Origin: Agromyces subbeticus DSM 16689
GTDB taxonomy: Bacteria; Actinomycetota; Actinomycetes; Actinomycetales; Microbacteriaceae
Reading direction: 5' to 3'
NCBI RefSeq assembly: GCF_000421565.1
Contig: NZ_ATXG01000003.1
Span: forward strand, 248,001 to 312,000
Length of the DNA: 64,000 bases
Shown: positions 37,698-48,090 of the stretch, in pieces
Numbering within the stretch: the stretch's first letter is position 1
Layout: every line of letters begins with the position of its first letter
Program-made: the position numbers and the translations under genes
Notes under the pieces: generated by a model
What the model was told of the DNA's origin: nothing
What the model saw: the letters and a program-made list of their open reading frames with translations, nothing else
Database searches by the model: none

Positions 37698-40600
37698 ATG
37701 AAAGCCGTTCACCTTCATGTTCGTAGACCGACATCCACCTCGCGGAAACTCGTCGAGGCGCATCGCGCCCCGTTCCCTCGTGCAGAAGACCCAAGATCGG
37801 CGTGTGACAACTTGCTGACCATCGACGTGCCCTCGATCGTGCCCGACCCCGTTCCCGACTCGCGCCATCCCCGCGCCGGTCGCCGAGGTGTTGCCGGCGC
37901 GATCCTTCTCGCCCTCACCGCCGGCTCGCTCCTGACCGCGGCCCCGGCGGCCGTCGCGACAGAACTGCCCACGACAGCGGTCGCCAACATCATGGACGCA
38001 ACCGCCGAGCCGGTCCGGATCCAGGCCGAGGACTATACGTCCTCCAACGGCGGCAGCACCAAGAAGGAGACCGGCGCGGACGCCACGGGCACACCGCTCG
38101 GCAACGTCGGCGGCACGTGGGACGGCGCCGAGATCACGTTCGACCAGGTCGAGCTCGGCACCGCGTCGCTCGGTTCGCTCACGGTGCGCTACGTGAACAA
38201 CTCCAGCCGGGTGGGCGCCAACCCTAACCTCGAGTTCTACCTCGACGAGAAGACAGATGCCGGAAAGCTGGTCACCGTGCCGCTGCCGGTCACGGGATCC
38301 AACTGGAACGCGTACAGCACGACCACCGTGAGCCTGCCAGCCGAAGTTTCGGGCGCGCACAAACTCATCGTCGCGATGCACGTGACACCCGATGCGAACC
38401 ACCCGTACGCCGGCAACCTCGATTACTTCGAGTTCGGTCCGGCGACCCTTCCCGACACGTTCCTCAGCACGACGGACATCTGGAAGTACTCCGACAGCAA
38501 CACTGATCCGTCAGGCGACGGCACCCTGTCCTGGACGACCGCGGGCTTCGACGACATGGCGTGGAACGAGTCCCCCGGCGCCTTCGGCGCGAAGAACGGC
38601 GGCGCCGGGACCATCGGGGCGAACTTCCCAATCACGACCACGCTCCGCCACTACATCGACGGGTTCGCGCAGCCGGTGGTCCCCACGTACCATTTCCGCA
38701 CCGACATCGCCCTCACTGATGGACAGCTCGAGCAGGTCGCCTCGCTGCAGGGGACGATCACGTATGACGACGCGGTGCGGATCTACGTCAACGGTCAGAA
38801 GGTCGCCGGCTTCGTGGACGGCCGGGTTGACGCCGCGCCCAACCAGAACCTCGCCTATGCCGGCGCCAGCGGCGGCGACCCGGTGACGAGCACATTCACG
38901 ATCCCTGCGGAGGCGCTCGTCGCCGGCGAGAACACGATTGCGGTGGCCCTGTACCAGGACCGAGAGTCGAGCAGCGACATCTACCTGGACCTGAAGTCGC
39001 TCGTGCCGGTCGAGAAGACCGGCGGCCCGATCGTGGTGAACATCTCGGATGTCGTGCTCGGCGTCGGCGCCACCGAAGCCCAGCGCAACCTGACCTGGTA
39101 CTCGGATGCCGACGTGCCGCAGGGCGCCCAGCTCGCCAAGGCTTCCGACGTCGTCGACGGCGTGTTCCCCGACTCGGCTGCGGTGTTCGCCACGACGAAG
39201 ACCGGGGGCACGACGAGCGGCCAATTCTTCCGCGACACCACGCTCACCGGCCTCGAGGAGAACACGCCCTACGCGTACCGTGTGGGCAGCGATGAGAACG
39301 GCTGGTCGCCGGCCTACATCTTTCGCACCCAGGCGTTCTCGGGCGACTTCTCGTTCCTCTTCTTCGGCGATCCGCAGGTCGGCGCGTCCGGCAACCTCGC
39401 CGCCGACGAGCGGGGCTGGGTCGACACGGTGAACGTCGCCGCCGCGAGCTATCCCGACGCCGAGCTGCTGTTCTCGGCCGGCGACCAGGTCGAAGGCGCT
39501 CCCAACGAGAACGAGTACAACGCGTTCCTCAAGCCCGAGCAACTGCGAAGCATCCCGCTCGTGGCGACCAACGGCAACCACGACGTCGGATCCAAGGCAT
39601 ACGAGCAGCACTTCAACCTGCCGAACGAGGACCTCACAGCAGGCGCGGGTAGCGCCACCGCCTCGGGTGGCGACTACTGGTTCATCTACAAGGACGTGCT
39701 GTTCCTCAACATCAACTCGAACAGTCGCGACAACGCCTCGCACTTCGCCTTTATGGAGAAGGTCATCGCCGAGCACGGCGACGAAGCGAAGTGGAAGGTG
39801 CTCGCGTTCCACCACTCGATCTACTCGGTCGCCGCGCACGTCAACGACGGCGACATCCTGGATCGGCGCAGCACCCTGCCCGGCGAAATCTCGAAGCTCG
39901 GCTTCGATGTCGTCCTGATGGGTCACGACCACAACTACACCCGCAGCTACCTCATCAAGGATGGTCAGCTCGCGAACTCGACCGAACTGTCGGGTCAGAA
40001 CCGGGTGGAGGCGAAGGCCGGTGAGGTGCTGTATCTCACGGCCAACTCGTCCAGCGGATCGAAGTACTACGACACGACCGCGCCCGACGCCTGGTGGGCC
40101 TCGGTGAAGAATCAGGAGAAGGTGCGCAACTACTCGGTGATCGAAGTGACCGACGGATCCTTCACGCTCCGCACGCTGCGCAGCCAGGCGAATGGTGCGT
40201 CGAAGCCCGTGAACAGCGTGGTCGACGAGGTCGTCCTCACCAAGGACGCCGCGCCCGAGCTCACCGTGCCGGCCAGCGGCGATGTCGCGTTCGGGTCCGC
40301 GTTCGACCCGTTCGCCGGAGTCTCGGCGAGGGACAACGTCGACGGCGACCTCACTGCCAAGGTCACCGTCACGGGCTCGATCGACACCGAAGCCCTCGGC
40401 GCGCACACGCTCACCTACGCGGTGACGGACGCCCGCGGAAACACCAGCACCGTGGAGCGGATCGTGACGGTCGTCGAGGCGACGCTAGCCACCGAAGTGC
40501 CGATCGTCTCAGGTCCTGCGAAGGTCGGTGGCGTGCTGACGGCGCTGCCGGGGACGTGGACCGAGGGCGCCAAGCTCGCTTACCGCTGGTTGCGCGACGG

Positions 40601-40760
40601 CGTGCCGATCCCTGGCGCGACGGGCGTATCGCTCAAGGTGACCGGACCCAACGCGGGCCACCGGATCTCCGTCGAGGTCACCGGATCCCTGTCCGGCTAT
40701 GCGACCGCGTCCGAGACCTCGGAGGCGACAGTCCCCGTGGTCAAGGGCAAGCAGAAGTAG
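37698..40760 (+). CDS. Large secreted modular metallophosphoesterase
   Basis: About 1020 aa. Order of modules: a CBM6-like domain (RIQAEDYTSSNGGSTKKE ... NLDYFEF), a beta-rich domain, a purple-acid-phosphatase-type FN3 domain (NLTWYSDADVPQGAQLA), then a metallophosphoesterase with GDPQVG, AGDQVEG, NGNHDVG, FHHSIYS and GHDHNYTRSY. After that come a DUF5011-like domain (DNVDGDLT) and an Ig-like domain with LAYRWLRDGVPIPGATG. The signal peptide core is AGAILLALTAGSLLTAAPAA. The ATG at 37698 would put about 65 residues before it; a TTG at 37812 or GTG at 37827 may be the true start. The enzyme probably hydrolyses extracellular phosphoesters; the CBM suggests polysaccharide binding. Confidence 0.85.
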   Translation: MKAVHLHVRRPTSTSRKLVEAHRAPFPRAEDPRSACDNLLTIDVPSIVPDPVPDSRHPRAGRRGVAGAILLALTAGSLLTAAPAAVATELPTTAVANIMDATAEPVRIQAEDYTSSNGGSTKKETGADATGTPLGNVGGTWDGAEITFDQVELGTASLGSLTVRYVNNSSRVGANPNLEFYLDEKTDAGKLVTVPLPVTGSNWNAYSTTTVSLPAEVSGAHKLIVAMHVTPDANHPYAGNLDYFEFGPATLPDTFLSTTDIWKYSDSNTDPSGDGTLSWTTAGFDDMAWNESPGAFGAKNGGAGTIGANFPITTTLRHYIDGFAQPVVPTYHFRTDIALTDGQLEQVASLQGTITYDDAVRIYVNGQKVAGFVDGRVDAAPNQNLAYAGASGGDPVTSTFTIPAEALVAGENTIAVALYQDRESSSDIYLDLKSLVPVEKTGGPIVVNISDVVLGVGATEAQRNLTWYSDADVPQGAQLAKASDVVDGVFPDSAAVFATTKTGGTTSGQFFRDTTLTGLEENTPYAYRVGSDENGWSPAYIFRTQAFSGDFSFLFFGDPQVGASGNLAADERGWVDTVNVAAASYPDAELLFSAGDQVEGAPNENEYNAFLKPEQLRSIPLVATNGNHDVGSKAYEQHFNLPNEDLTAGAGSATASGGDYWFIYKDVLFLNINSNSRDNASHFAFMEKVIAEHGDEAKWKVLAFHHSIYSVAAHVNDGDILDRRSTLPGEISKLGFDVVLMGHDHNYTRSYLIKDGQLANSTELSGQNRVEAKAGEVLYLTANSSSGSKYYDTTAPDAWWASVKNQEKVRNYSVIEVTDGSFTLRTLRSQANGASKPVNSVVDEVVLTKDAAPELTVPASGDVAFGSAFDPFAGVSARDNVDGDLTAKVTVTGSIDTEALGAHTLTYAVTDARGNTSTVERIVTVVEATLATEVPIVSGPAKVGGVLTALPGTWTEGAKLAYRWLRDGVPIPGATGVSLKVTGPNAGHRISVEVTGSLSGYATASETSEATVPVVKGKQK

Positions 40761-40858
40761 AACGCCCGGGTAGGGATCGCTCGCGGTCCCGATCCGGCGC
40801 ATCCGCTCGCGGCGCAAGCCGCACCTCTCTATCCCGTACCCAGGAGAACCCACAGCGC

Positions 40859-43800
40859 ATGTCCAAGTCATCCCGCCCTCTCGGGCTCGTCGCCGGCGGC
40901 GCGCTCGCAGCTCTACTCCTCACCGGGCTTGTCCCGGTCCCGGCGACCGCCGCCGAGCCCGCCGCACCTGCCGCGCCCGTCGATGCCACCGACTTCACCG
41001 ATCTCGTCAATTCGTTCGTCTCCACCGAGGACGATTTCGGGCAGGATTTGCCCGGCGCCGAGGCGCCCAACTCGATCGTCAAGATCAACCCGATGACGAC
41101 GGGCGGCCGCTCGCACAGCGGCTACGACTACGCCGAAGACCAGATAGCCGGCTTCACCCACACCAATCTCAACGGTGTGGGCGGCTCGGGCGGCGGCGGC
41201 GACCTGCTCGTCGTGCCCACGTACGTGACCTATGCGAACAGGCCGTCACCGACTCGTACGCGAAGACTTACAGTCACGACGCCGAGGACGCCGAGCCCGG
41301 CTACTATGGCGTCGAACTCACCACGACCACAGGCGCAGACGGCGCGGTCACCGTCGATGCGGGTGCGGAGCCGATCCTCGCGGAGGCCACCGCCGACGTA
41401 CGTACGGGCCAGGACCGCTTCACCTTTCCGAAGGCGGGCACGGCCTCGCTCGTGGTCGACCTGCGCAACAACTTCACCCGCCGCAACGGCGCCGTGCTCG
41501 ACATCGCGACGCTCGACGACGGCCGGATCGCCCTCTCCGGCGAATTCGCCGGCCACTTCAACGGCTACGACTACAAGATGCACTACTACGCCGAGACCAC
41601 GTCCGCGGCGAAGGATGTGCGCACGTGGGCTGGCTCCGGCGCCCTCGGCACGGCCGTGCACCGAGAGGGCACCGACATCGGCGCGGTCCTCGACTTCGAC
41701 GTCGCCGCGGGAGAGCAGGTCGGCCTCAAGGTCGCCATCTCGCCGATCAGCGCCGACCAGGCTCGCATCGATCTGGGCGTCGAGATGGGGGAGCGCAGTT
41801 TCGAGCAGGTGCGCACCGACACGTCGGCTGCCTGGGACGAGATCCTCGGCCGGCTCGCCGTGACCGCGTCCGACGTCAGCGACCCCGACGGTGAACTCCG
41901 GACGTTGTTCTACACGCACCTGTACCGCATGTTCGGCATGCCGATGAACGCCACGAGCACGAGCGGCACCTACCGCGGCCTCGACGGCGTGGTGCACGCG
42001 GCCGACGGCTACACGCATTACGACGGCTGGGGATTCTGGGACGACTTCCGCAAGTACGAGATCCTCGCGATCGGCTACCCGGAGGTGTTCCGCGACATCG
42101 CGCAATCGATCGTCGACCTGTACGCCACCTTCGCCGACAGCGGCAAGAGCTCGCTCTCCGGCGCCGTGCACGCGGTGCCCACCGTGCGCTTCGAGCGTGC
42201 CGCCGTGGTGGTCGCCGACGCAATCGCGAAGGGCGCCGAGCTGCACGGACTCGACCGCGCCTGGCCGGCGCTCGTCTCCCAGTCTCAGGGCGGCTACGCG
42301 AACGCCGACAACGTCAAGCGCGGGTACATCGCGAACGAAGCGGATGACACGCTCGGTACCGCCTACGACGACTGGGCCATGGCGACGATCGCTGACTCGC
42401 TCGGCATGACCGACGAGGCCGGCGACTACCGGCTGCGCGCCGCGAACTGGACGAACCTCTACAAGAAGGATGCCGTCAGGCTCGCCGATGGCAGCACCAG
42501 CGGCCTGATCGTGCCGAAGAGCGCCGACGGGGCTTGGCTCGACGTCGACCCGGAGCGCTTCGAGTCCGGCAACGTCTACCAGGGCACACTGTGGCAGTAC
42601 AACTGGTACGCGGCCGGCGACATGGGCGGGATGCTCGAACTCATGGGAGGCGAGGATCGCGCGCTGTCCGCGCTGAGCTTCATGTTCGGCGAGCACGCTC
42701 CCGACGACGGGCGGCGGATGCTGCACGCCAACGCCAACGAGATCGACCTGCAGGCTCCGTACCTCTTCAATTACGTCGGCGCTCCGTCGAAGACGCAGTA
42801 CTGGGTGCGGAACATCTACACGAAGGAGACCTGGAACCGCTACATCGCGACCGGCTCGACGCACGAGGCGCCTTCGGGTGGCGGCGAGTTCACCCCGCCG
42901 TTGAAGACCAAGGTCTTCAAGAACAGCCCGCAGGGCTTCCTGCCGACCATGGACAACGACACCGGCACGATGTCGTCGACGTTCGTCGCCGCAGCGATCG
43001 GCCTGTTCCCCGTCGCAGCCGGATCGGATGAGTACCAGATCGGCACGCCGTTCTTCGAGAACGTGCAGATCAACTACCCCTCTGGCCGGACGTTCGACAT
43101 CGCCGCCGACGGCGTCTCGCCCGACGACTACTACATCCAGTCCGCCACGCTGAACGGCCAGGACTTCGGCCGCACGTGGGTCACCTACGACCAGCTCACC
43201 GCGGGCGGGAAGCTGTCCTTCGCGATGGGTGAGCAGCCCTCCGCCTGGGCGGCCGACGGTGTCGCGCCATCCTCACTGAGCGACGACCTGCCGAGCTCGA
43301 TCTACGACCCGACCGACGCGATCTCGGTCGACTCGCGCGAGTTCATCGAGGCAGAAGCCGGCGACGGATCCATCGGCGACACGATCGCCCTGAACCTTGC
43401 CAACGGAACGTTCGCAGGCACGAACGGCGCCGACCTCGTGGCATCCGGTGCCATCTCCGCGGCCAACGTGCCCGCGGGACTGACCCTGGTCGCCGAGCGC
43501 GCCGGCGACCGCGCCGTCACACTGCGGCTGACCGGCACGGCGGAGCGGTCCGGCACGATGGACAGCATCGATGACCTCGTTGTGAGCATCTCGGACGCGG
43601 CCTTCAGCCGGAAGCCGTCCACGGGGCCGCGCGAGCTCACCCTCAAAGTCACGTTCGGAGGCGTCTCGCTGCACGCCGAGCGCACGCGCCTCGTCGTCGC
43701 GCCCGACGGTGCGGTCGACACCCAGGTGGCGCTCACGCTGAGCGGCGCACTGTTCGCCGGTGCCGACGGACGCGCCCTCGTCGCGGATGGCGCGCTGACC

Positions 43801-46185
43801 CTGCCCGGCCTCCCCGGTGGCGTGACAGCCGCTGCTATGAAGCGCAACGACACCACCGTCGACCTGCGCCTGACCGGATCCCTCGGTGACGCGCAGCGCG
43901 CGTCGTTCTCGCTCGCGTTCACCGACGCCGCCTTCAGCGGCACGGCCGCCTCGGGCGTGCGCGGCGACGGCATCTCCGGGCTCGGAACGCTGACCCTGAC
44001 GGTCGATCCGCAGTGGCGCGCCAAGCTGGCGACACTGATGGCGGATGCCGAGCTCGTCGTCCGCGGCGAATACTCCACATCGTCCTATGCCGGCTTCGTC
44101 GCCGCGCGCGATGCGGCGCAGGCCGTTCTTGCCGACAACGCAGCAACGGACGAGCAGCTCCAGTCCGCGCGGAACGCGCTCACGCGGGCCGGTGAGGCTC
44201 TGACGATCGCGGCGCCGACCGACCGCGTGCGGCTCGACGGCATCACGTATGGCGAGGTCGCGTTCGACGACGACTTCTCCACGGACCGCCTGGCGGAGTA
44301 CACCACGTTCGCAGACATCAACGAGCCCGCCGCGGCCCTGTCGGTCGATACCGCCGAGGGCGTCCTGAAGGCGACGGCCGACGGCCGACGCTGGAGCCAC
44401 GTCGCCCTCCCCGCTGAGGCGGGCGACAGCTTCGCGCTGGTCGTCGAGCCTGCGAGCTTCACCGGCACCCGTGCCGCGGAAGACAGCCTGTTCATCGGCC
44501 TCACCGACGGTCCCCGCAACCGCGCGCACAGCTGGTACAACAACAGCCGCGCCGAGAGCGGCTTCGACGTGTCGGTCGACGGCCAAGGCAAGAGCATCGG
44601 TGTCGGCTCGCTTAGTGGTGTGCAATGGAACCGGGGGGACCGCTTCGCGACCGTGGTCGACCACGGGACCATCACCTCCTGGATCGAGGAGGACGGCACC
44701 TGGCGGAAGATCCGCTCCGGACAGCTTGGCTCCGTGATGACCGCCGAGCAGACTCAGGGGTGGGATCCCACCTTCAGCCTCCGCCTCGACCCGGGTGTCA
44801 TCGAGATCGACCGCGTAACGCTGCTCCGGCCGCCGCAGGGTGTCCCGACCGAGCCGGTGCGCGTGCAGGCCGAGGGCTACACGGCCGACAACGGCAACGG
44901 GCTGAAGAAGGAGGGCACGAGCCCGACGGGCAACGTCGGCGGTACGTGGAACGGCGGCGAGCTGACCTTCGAGCGGGTCGCCTTCGGCGCCGCGCCGCTG
45001 AGCACCCTTTCGGTGCGCACCTCCACCCGCGACGACCGTGTCGGCGCGAATCCGCGACTGGAGTTCTACCTCGACGAGAAGTCGGAGGCGAACCGGATCG
45101 GAACGGCCGCGCTGCCGAAGACCGGCGGTTGGGCGAACTACGTCACCACCACGGTCGAGCTCGACCGCTCGGTCTCGGGCGACCACCGGCTCGTTGTCGT
45201 GATGCACGCCGACCCGATCGCGGGGCAGGAGTTCACCTACGTCTCCAACCTCGACTGGTTCGAGTTCGCTCCTGCCGCGACGCAGGAGCCAGTGGTCGAC
45301 CGCACCGCGCTGCAGACCGCCGCCGCCGACGCGCAGGATCTGCTGGCAGCGGAGGAACGGTACGTCGCGATCGACTTCGCGGTGTTCCGCAGAGCGCTCG
45401 ACGACGCGACCCGGACTGCCGAGGATGCCGTGGCCGCACAGGATGACGTGGACGAGGCGCTGCGCGTGCTGAACCTCGCCGCCGGCCAGCTCGACTGGAA
45501 GGTCGTCCGGCGGCTGCCGCTGATGGTCTCCGCCGCCGGAGCCATCGACGCCGCGCAGTACACGCCAGAGACGGCCGCCGCGCTCACCGCGGCGCTCGTC
45601 GCCGCGCGGGCGGTGCCTGCCGACGCGTCGTACGAGGTGTACGCCGTCGCGGTCGACGACCTCGCCACCGCCCTGGCAGGCCTGGCCATGCCCGACGTGA
45701 CCGCGCCTCTGCTCGTGGTGCCCGAGTCCGGATCCGTCGTATACGGAACTGTCTTCGATCCTCTTGCAGGTGTTAGTGCGGTCGACCACGTCGACGGGGA
45801 CCTGACCGGATCGGTCGTGGTCGCCGGAGGGGTCGACACCGCGGCGCTCGGCGAATTCACGCTCCGCTACACGGTGGTCGATGCCGCGGGCAACGAGACG
45901 TCGAAGCAGCGCGTCGTGACGGTTGTCGCGGCCACCCTGACCACTGCGGTCCCGACGATCTCGGGCACCCTCAAGGTGGGATCGACTGTGACGGCAGTGC
46001 GCGGATCCTGGACGGAAGGCACGAGCTTCACGTACCAGTGGCTCCGCGACGGAGCTCCCATCAAAGGCGCCACAAAGAGCAGCTACAAGCTCGTGCCCGG
46101 CGATGGAAGTCACCGGATCTCGGTCAAGGTCACCGGCAAGCTCACCGGATACACGACAGCGTCGGCGACGTCGAGCTCCTGGTAG
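40859..46185 (+). pseudogene. Secreted GH92-type alpha-mannosidase, interrupted by a one-base frameshift
   Basis: The reading frame begins at ATG 40859 with signal peptide MSKSSRPLGLVAGGALAALL and the GH92 N-terminal region (SYGYD-like SGYDYAEDQIAGFTHTNLNG). It then shifts frame at about 41243-41246, where AACAGGCCGTCACC lacks one base relative to a continuous NRPVTDSYAKTYSHD. The second frame (open to 46185) carries the rest of GH92: VVDLRNNFTRRNGAVLD, ETWNRYI, NEIDLQAPYLFNYVGAPSKT and DNDTGTMSSTFVAAAIGLFP. C-terminal modules follow: beta repeats, a CBM6-like domain, a FIVAR-like segment, DUF5011-like DHVDGDLTG and Ig-like FTYQWLRDGAPIKGATKS. GH92 enzymes remove alpha-linked mannose. The shift could be a sequencing error or a recent mutation. 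Confidence 0.78.
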
Positions 46186-46208
46186 TCGCCCCGAAGTGAC
46201 GCACCCGA

Positions 46209-46240
46209 GGGGCGGAGGATTCGCGTGGAGCCTCCGCCCC
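46209..46240 (+). terminator. Terminator after the GH92 gene
   Basis: Perfect 10-bp stem GGGGCGGAGG / CCTCCGCCCC with a 12-nt loop, 24 nt after the GH92 stop. No T-run follows. Confidence 0.65.
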
Positions 46241-46592
46241 AGGTTCGCGGCGATTACCAGTCTCGACATGCCCACTCCGACTGGCAGTCGCCCGCCGCCG
46301 CGTGATCTGTGTCGGCGCGAGGGCACGAGGCGGCATGGCGAAGGTCCTCGGCATCGACGTGCCCGGCGCACACAAGGCCGCCGCCGCCAGTCTGGCCGTT
46401 GCGATTCGACGTCCTGTCAACGGGGGCCCACCACAGTTCAGGTCCGAACTCGCGAGCATGAGCGAACTGTGGAACCTGACTTGACGGCCGGCACCTTGAG
46501 GATCATCTCGACGCCAAGACCGCGCAGGCGGACAGCCCCGATATTGCCTTGAATCGGACAATCTAGCGAGCAGGACGACAGCAGGAGCTGAG
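46241..46592. other. Intergenic DNA without supported gene
   Basis: Short frames exist on both strands, for example 46302-46484, but none shows a family pattern, a ribosome-binding site or consistent codon use. The segment may be debris of an inserted element; I cannot identify it. Confidence 0.4.
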
Positions 46593-47009
46593 TCATTCGA
46601 TCACGATCTCGACGGGCATGTTGCCCTGGGTCGCGTTCGAATAGGGGCAGACCTGATGCGTTGCGTCGACCAGCGCTCGTGCAGTCTCATCTGCGATGTG
46701 CTCGGGCAACTCGACCCGAAGGACAGTTGCAAGCGCGAAGCCCGAGCCGCCCGCCCTGGGAACCAGGCTCACTTCTGCGGTGACTGCGACGTCGCCGGCG
46801 TCGATCGCCATGCGCTTCGCCACTATCCCGAGCGACGTCGAGAAGCAGGCTGCGTACCCCGCAGCGAATAGCTGTTCTGGATTCGTCCCCTCACCAGTAC
46901 CGCCCATCTCCTTCGGCATGGCGAGGATGACGTCGAGCCGGCCGTCCGATGTGACGGCACGGCTGTCCCGTCCAGAAGACGTGGCCACGGCGGTGTATAT
47001 CGCGTTCAT
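46593..47009 (-). CDS. ohr: Organic hydroperoxide resistance protein (Ohr/OsmC family)
   Basis: 138-aa thiol peroxidase that reduces organic hydroperoxides. The two catalytic cysteines are in FAAGYAACFSTSL and ATHQVCPYSNATQGN, and the N-terminus MNAIYTAVATSSGRDSRAV is the Ohr pattern. It is divergent from a MarR-type regulator with a conserved N-terminal cysteine, the classical Ohr/OhrR arrangement. Confidence 0.93.
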   Translation of the reverse strand: MNAIYTAVATSSGRDSRAVTSDGRLDVILAMPKEMGGTGEGTNPEQLFAAGYAACFSTSLGIVAKRMAIDAGDVAVTAEVSLVPRAGGSGFALATVLRVELPEHIADETARALVDATHQVCPYSNATQGNMPVEIVIE

Positions 47010-47044
47010 GGGGGAAGCTCCTCAAGCTATATTGGCAGCAATTG

Positions 47045-47058
47045 AGTTGTACACAACT
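47045..47058. promoter_or_regulatory. Probable OhrR operator
   Basis: AGTTGT, a 2-nt spacer, then ACAACT forms a perfect inverted repeat in the 85-nt ohr-ohrR spacer. It overlaps the likely -35 of ohr (minus strand, with TATAGC as a possible -10 at 47026-47031). A TAGGAT hexamer 6 nt before the ohrR ATG suggests a leaderless ohrR message. Confidence 0.65.
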
Positions 47059-47094
47059 AGTATGCGTGCTGTCAAATTGGCATAGGATGCCCCC

Positions 47095-47550
47095 ATGGGA
47101 GTCCTACCCGATGATCTAGCCTGCTTTGCGGTCCATGTCGCTGCACGAGAGCTCGACAACGCCTATCGGCCCGCGCTGCGCGAGTTGGGGCTCACTTACC
47201 CGCAGTACATGACCATGCTCGTGTTGTGGGAGCGCGATCCACAGACGGTCAAAGAGCTCGGCGCCGCGCTGCGATTCGACTCCGGCACACTGTCGCCGCT
47301 GCTCAAGCGGCTCGAGGCGGCCGGTTTCGTGACGCGCGAGCGCAGTACCACCGACGAGCGATCTGTGCTGGTGCGCCTGACCACACGAGGCCGCAAGCTC
47401 GAGGAACGGGGGAAGGATCTCGTGGCAAAGGTCTTCCGCACGTTCCACTACAGCGATCGCGATGCCGAGCATCTGCATGAGGAGATGCGCAAGCTCGTCG
47501 CCGCCCTTGATGACCGCGCCGCGACGTTTGGGCGCGGAGCGGGAGGATGA
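47095..47550 (+). CDS. ohrR: MarR-family peroxide-sensing repressor OhrR
   Basis: 151-aa winged-helix regulator. The N-terminal PDDLACFAVHVAARELDNAY has the reactive Cys at residue 10, as in one-Cys/two-Cys OhrR proteins, followed by LGLTYPQYMTMLVLWE. The DNA-binding wing is LGAALRFDSGTLSPLLKRLE then GFVTRERSTTDERSV. It probably represses ohr until the Cys is oxidised. Confidence 0.9.
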   Translation: MGVLPDDLACFAVHVAARELDNAYRPALRELGLTYPQYMTMLVLWERDPQTVKELGAALRFDSGTLSPLLKRLEAAGFVTRERSTTDERSVLVRLTTRGRKLEERGKDLVAKVFRTFHYSDRDAEHLHEEMRKLVAALDDRAATFGRGAGG

Positions 47551-47599
47551 ATGAGGTCTTCGTCGCTCGAGGGGATGCGGGCGGCCGAGCTGTTCCCGG

Positions 47600-47911
47600 G
47601 TGCCATTTCACGTCCAGCGCGATGGTGAGGTCGTCACTGCCGGGATCCGGGGTGTTCGCGGTGAGACTACTTGTCTGAACAGGTTTTTCGATTGGTGTCG
47701 GATTCGCGCGGAGTCGTTCGTTGACTTCATGAATGGCCCCAACGTGGGTGCCGAAGTCCCGGTGATCAGCGACGGACCCTTCGTGGAGTCGAAGGAATAC
47801 CTCGCCGGCCTTTGGGTGTGGGAGGCCCCCGATCTGGATGTTGCGCTCGCCCTCGCCGCAGAGGCTTCGAAGGTCTGCGACCGGAAGATCGAGGTGCGAC
47901 CGTTCGCGTGA
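47600..47911 (+). pseudogene. Truncated YCII-related (DGPF-domain) protein
   Basis: Only the C-terminal half of a YCII/DGPF domain is recognisable: ISDGPFVESKEYLAGLWVWE then APDLDVALALAAEASKV and IEVRPFA. The N-terminal ferredoxin-like half is replaced by unrelated sequence. Intact relatives are often followed by an ECF sigma factor, as is the case for the fragment here. Confidence 0.65.
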
Positions 47912-47994
47912 GCGACGTCGAGGACGCAATCACCCGGGTATACCGTGACGAGTGGGCCCGGGTGGTCGGAGGCCGCGCGCAGCGCATATCGTGA
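47908..47994 (+). pseudogene. Fragment of an ECF sigma factor (YCII-associated, DUF6596-type)
   Basis: The GTG at 47908 overlaps the YCII stop (GTGA) and reads VSDVEDAITRVYRDEWARVV, the start of YCII-linked ECF sigma factors. The frame stops after 28 residues; the rest of the gene is gone. Confidence 0.6.
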
Positions 47995-48083
47995 CGCGCT
48001 TCTCGGGCGTCGCGATGATCGGCATCGGCGGGTTCCTCCTCATCGAGCAACTGATCCGTACCACCCAGCAGTCGATGGCATAG
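47991..48083 (+). pseudogene. C-terminal fragment of a membrane protein
   Basis: Reads RFSGVAMIGIGGFLLIEQLI followed by RTTQQSMA and a stop: one TM helix like the last helix of small exporters. It is fused directly behind the sigma fragment. Family assignment is uncertain. Confidence 0.35.
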
Positions 48084-48090
48084 GAGCAAG

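Noticed and set aside
38511..40406. 631-codon minus-strand frame opposite the metallophosphoesterase
   Set aside because: Same reason: shadow frame, no recognisable protein.
43273..46371. 1032-codon open frame on the minus strand opposite the GH92 gene
   Set aside because: Antisense shadow of a GC3-rich gene; the translated text is Arg/Gly/Asp-rich and the plus-strand frame has clear GH92, CBM and Ig-like domains.
46302..46484. 60-codon plus-strand frame (MICVGARARGGMAKVL...)
   Set aside because: No ribosome-binding site, no family resemblance and overlapping frames on the other strand; probably not a gene.
46593..47550. Ohr/OhrR as something novel
   Set aside because: Canonical gene pair with the expected catalytic and sensing cysteines and divergent operator; kept as ordinary annotation.
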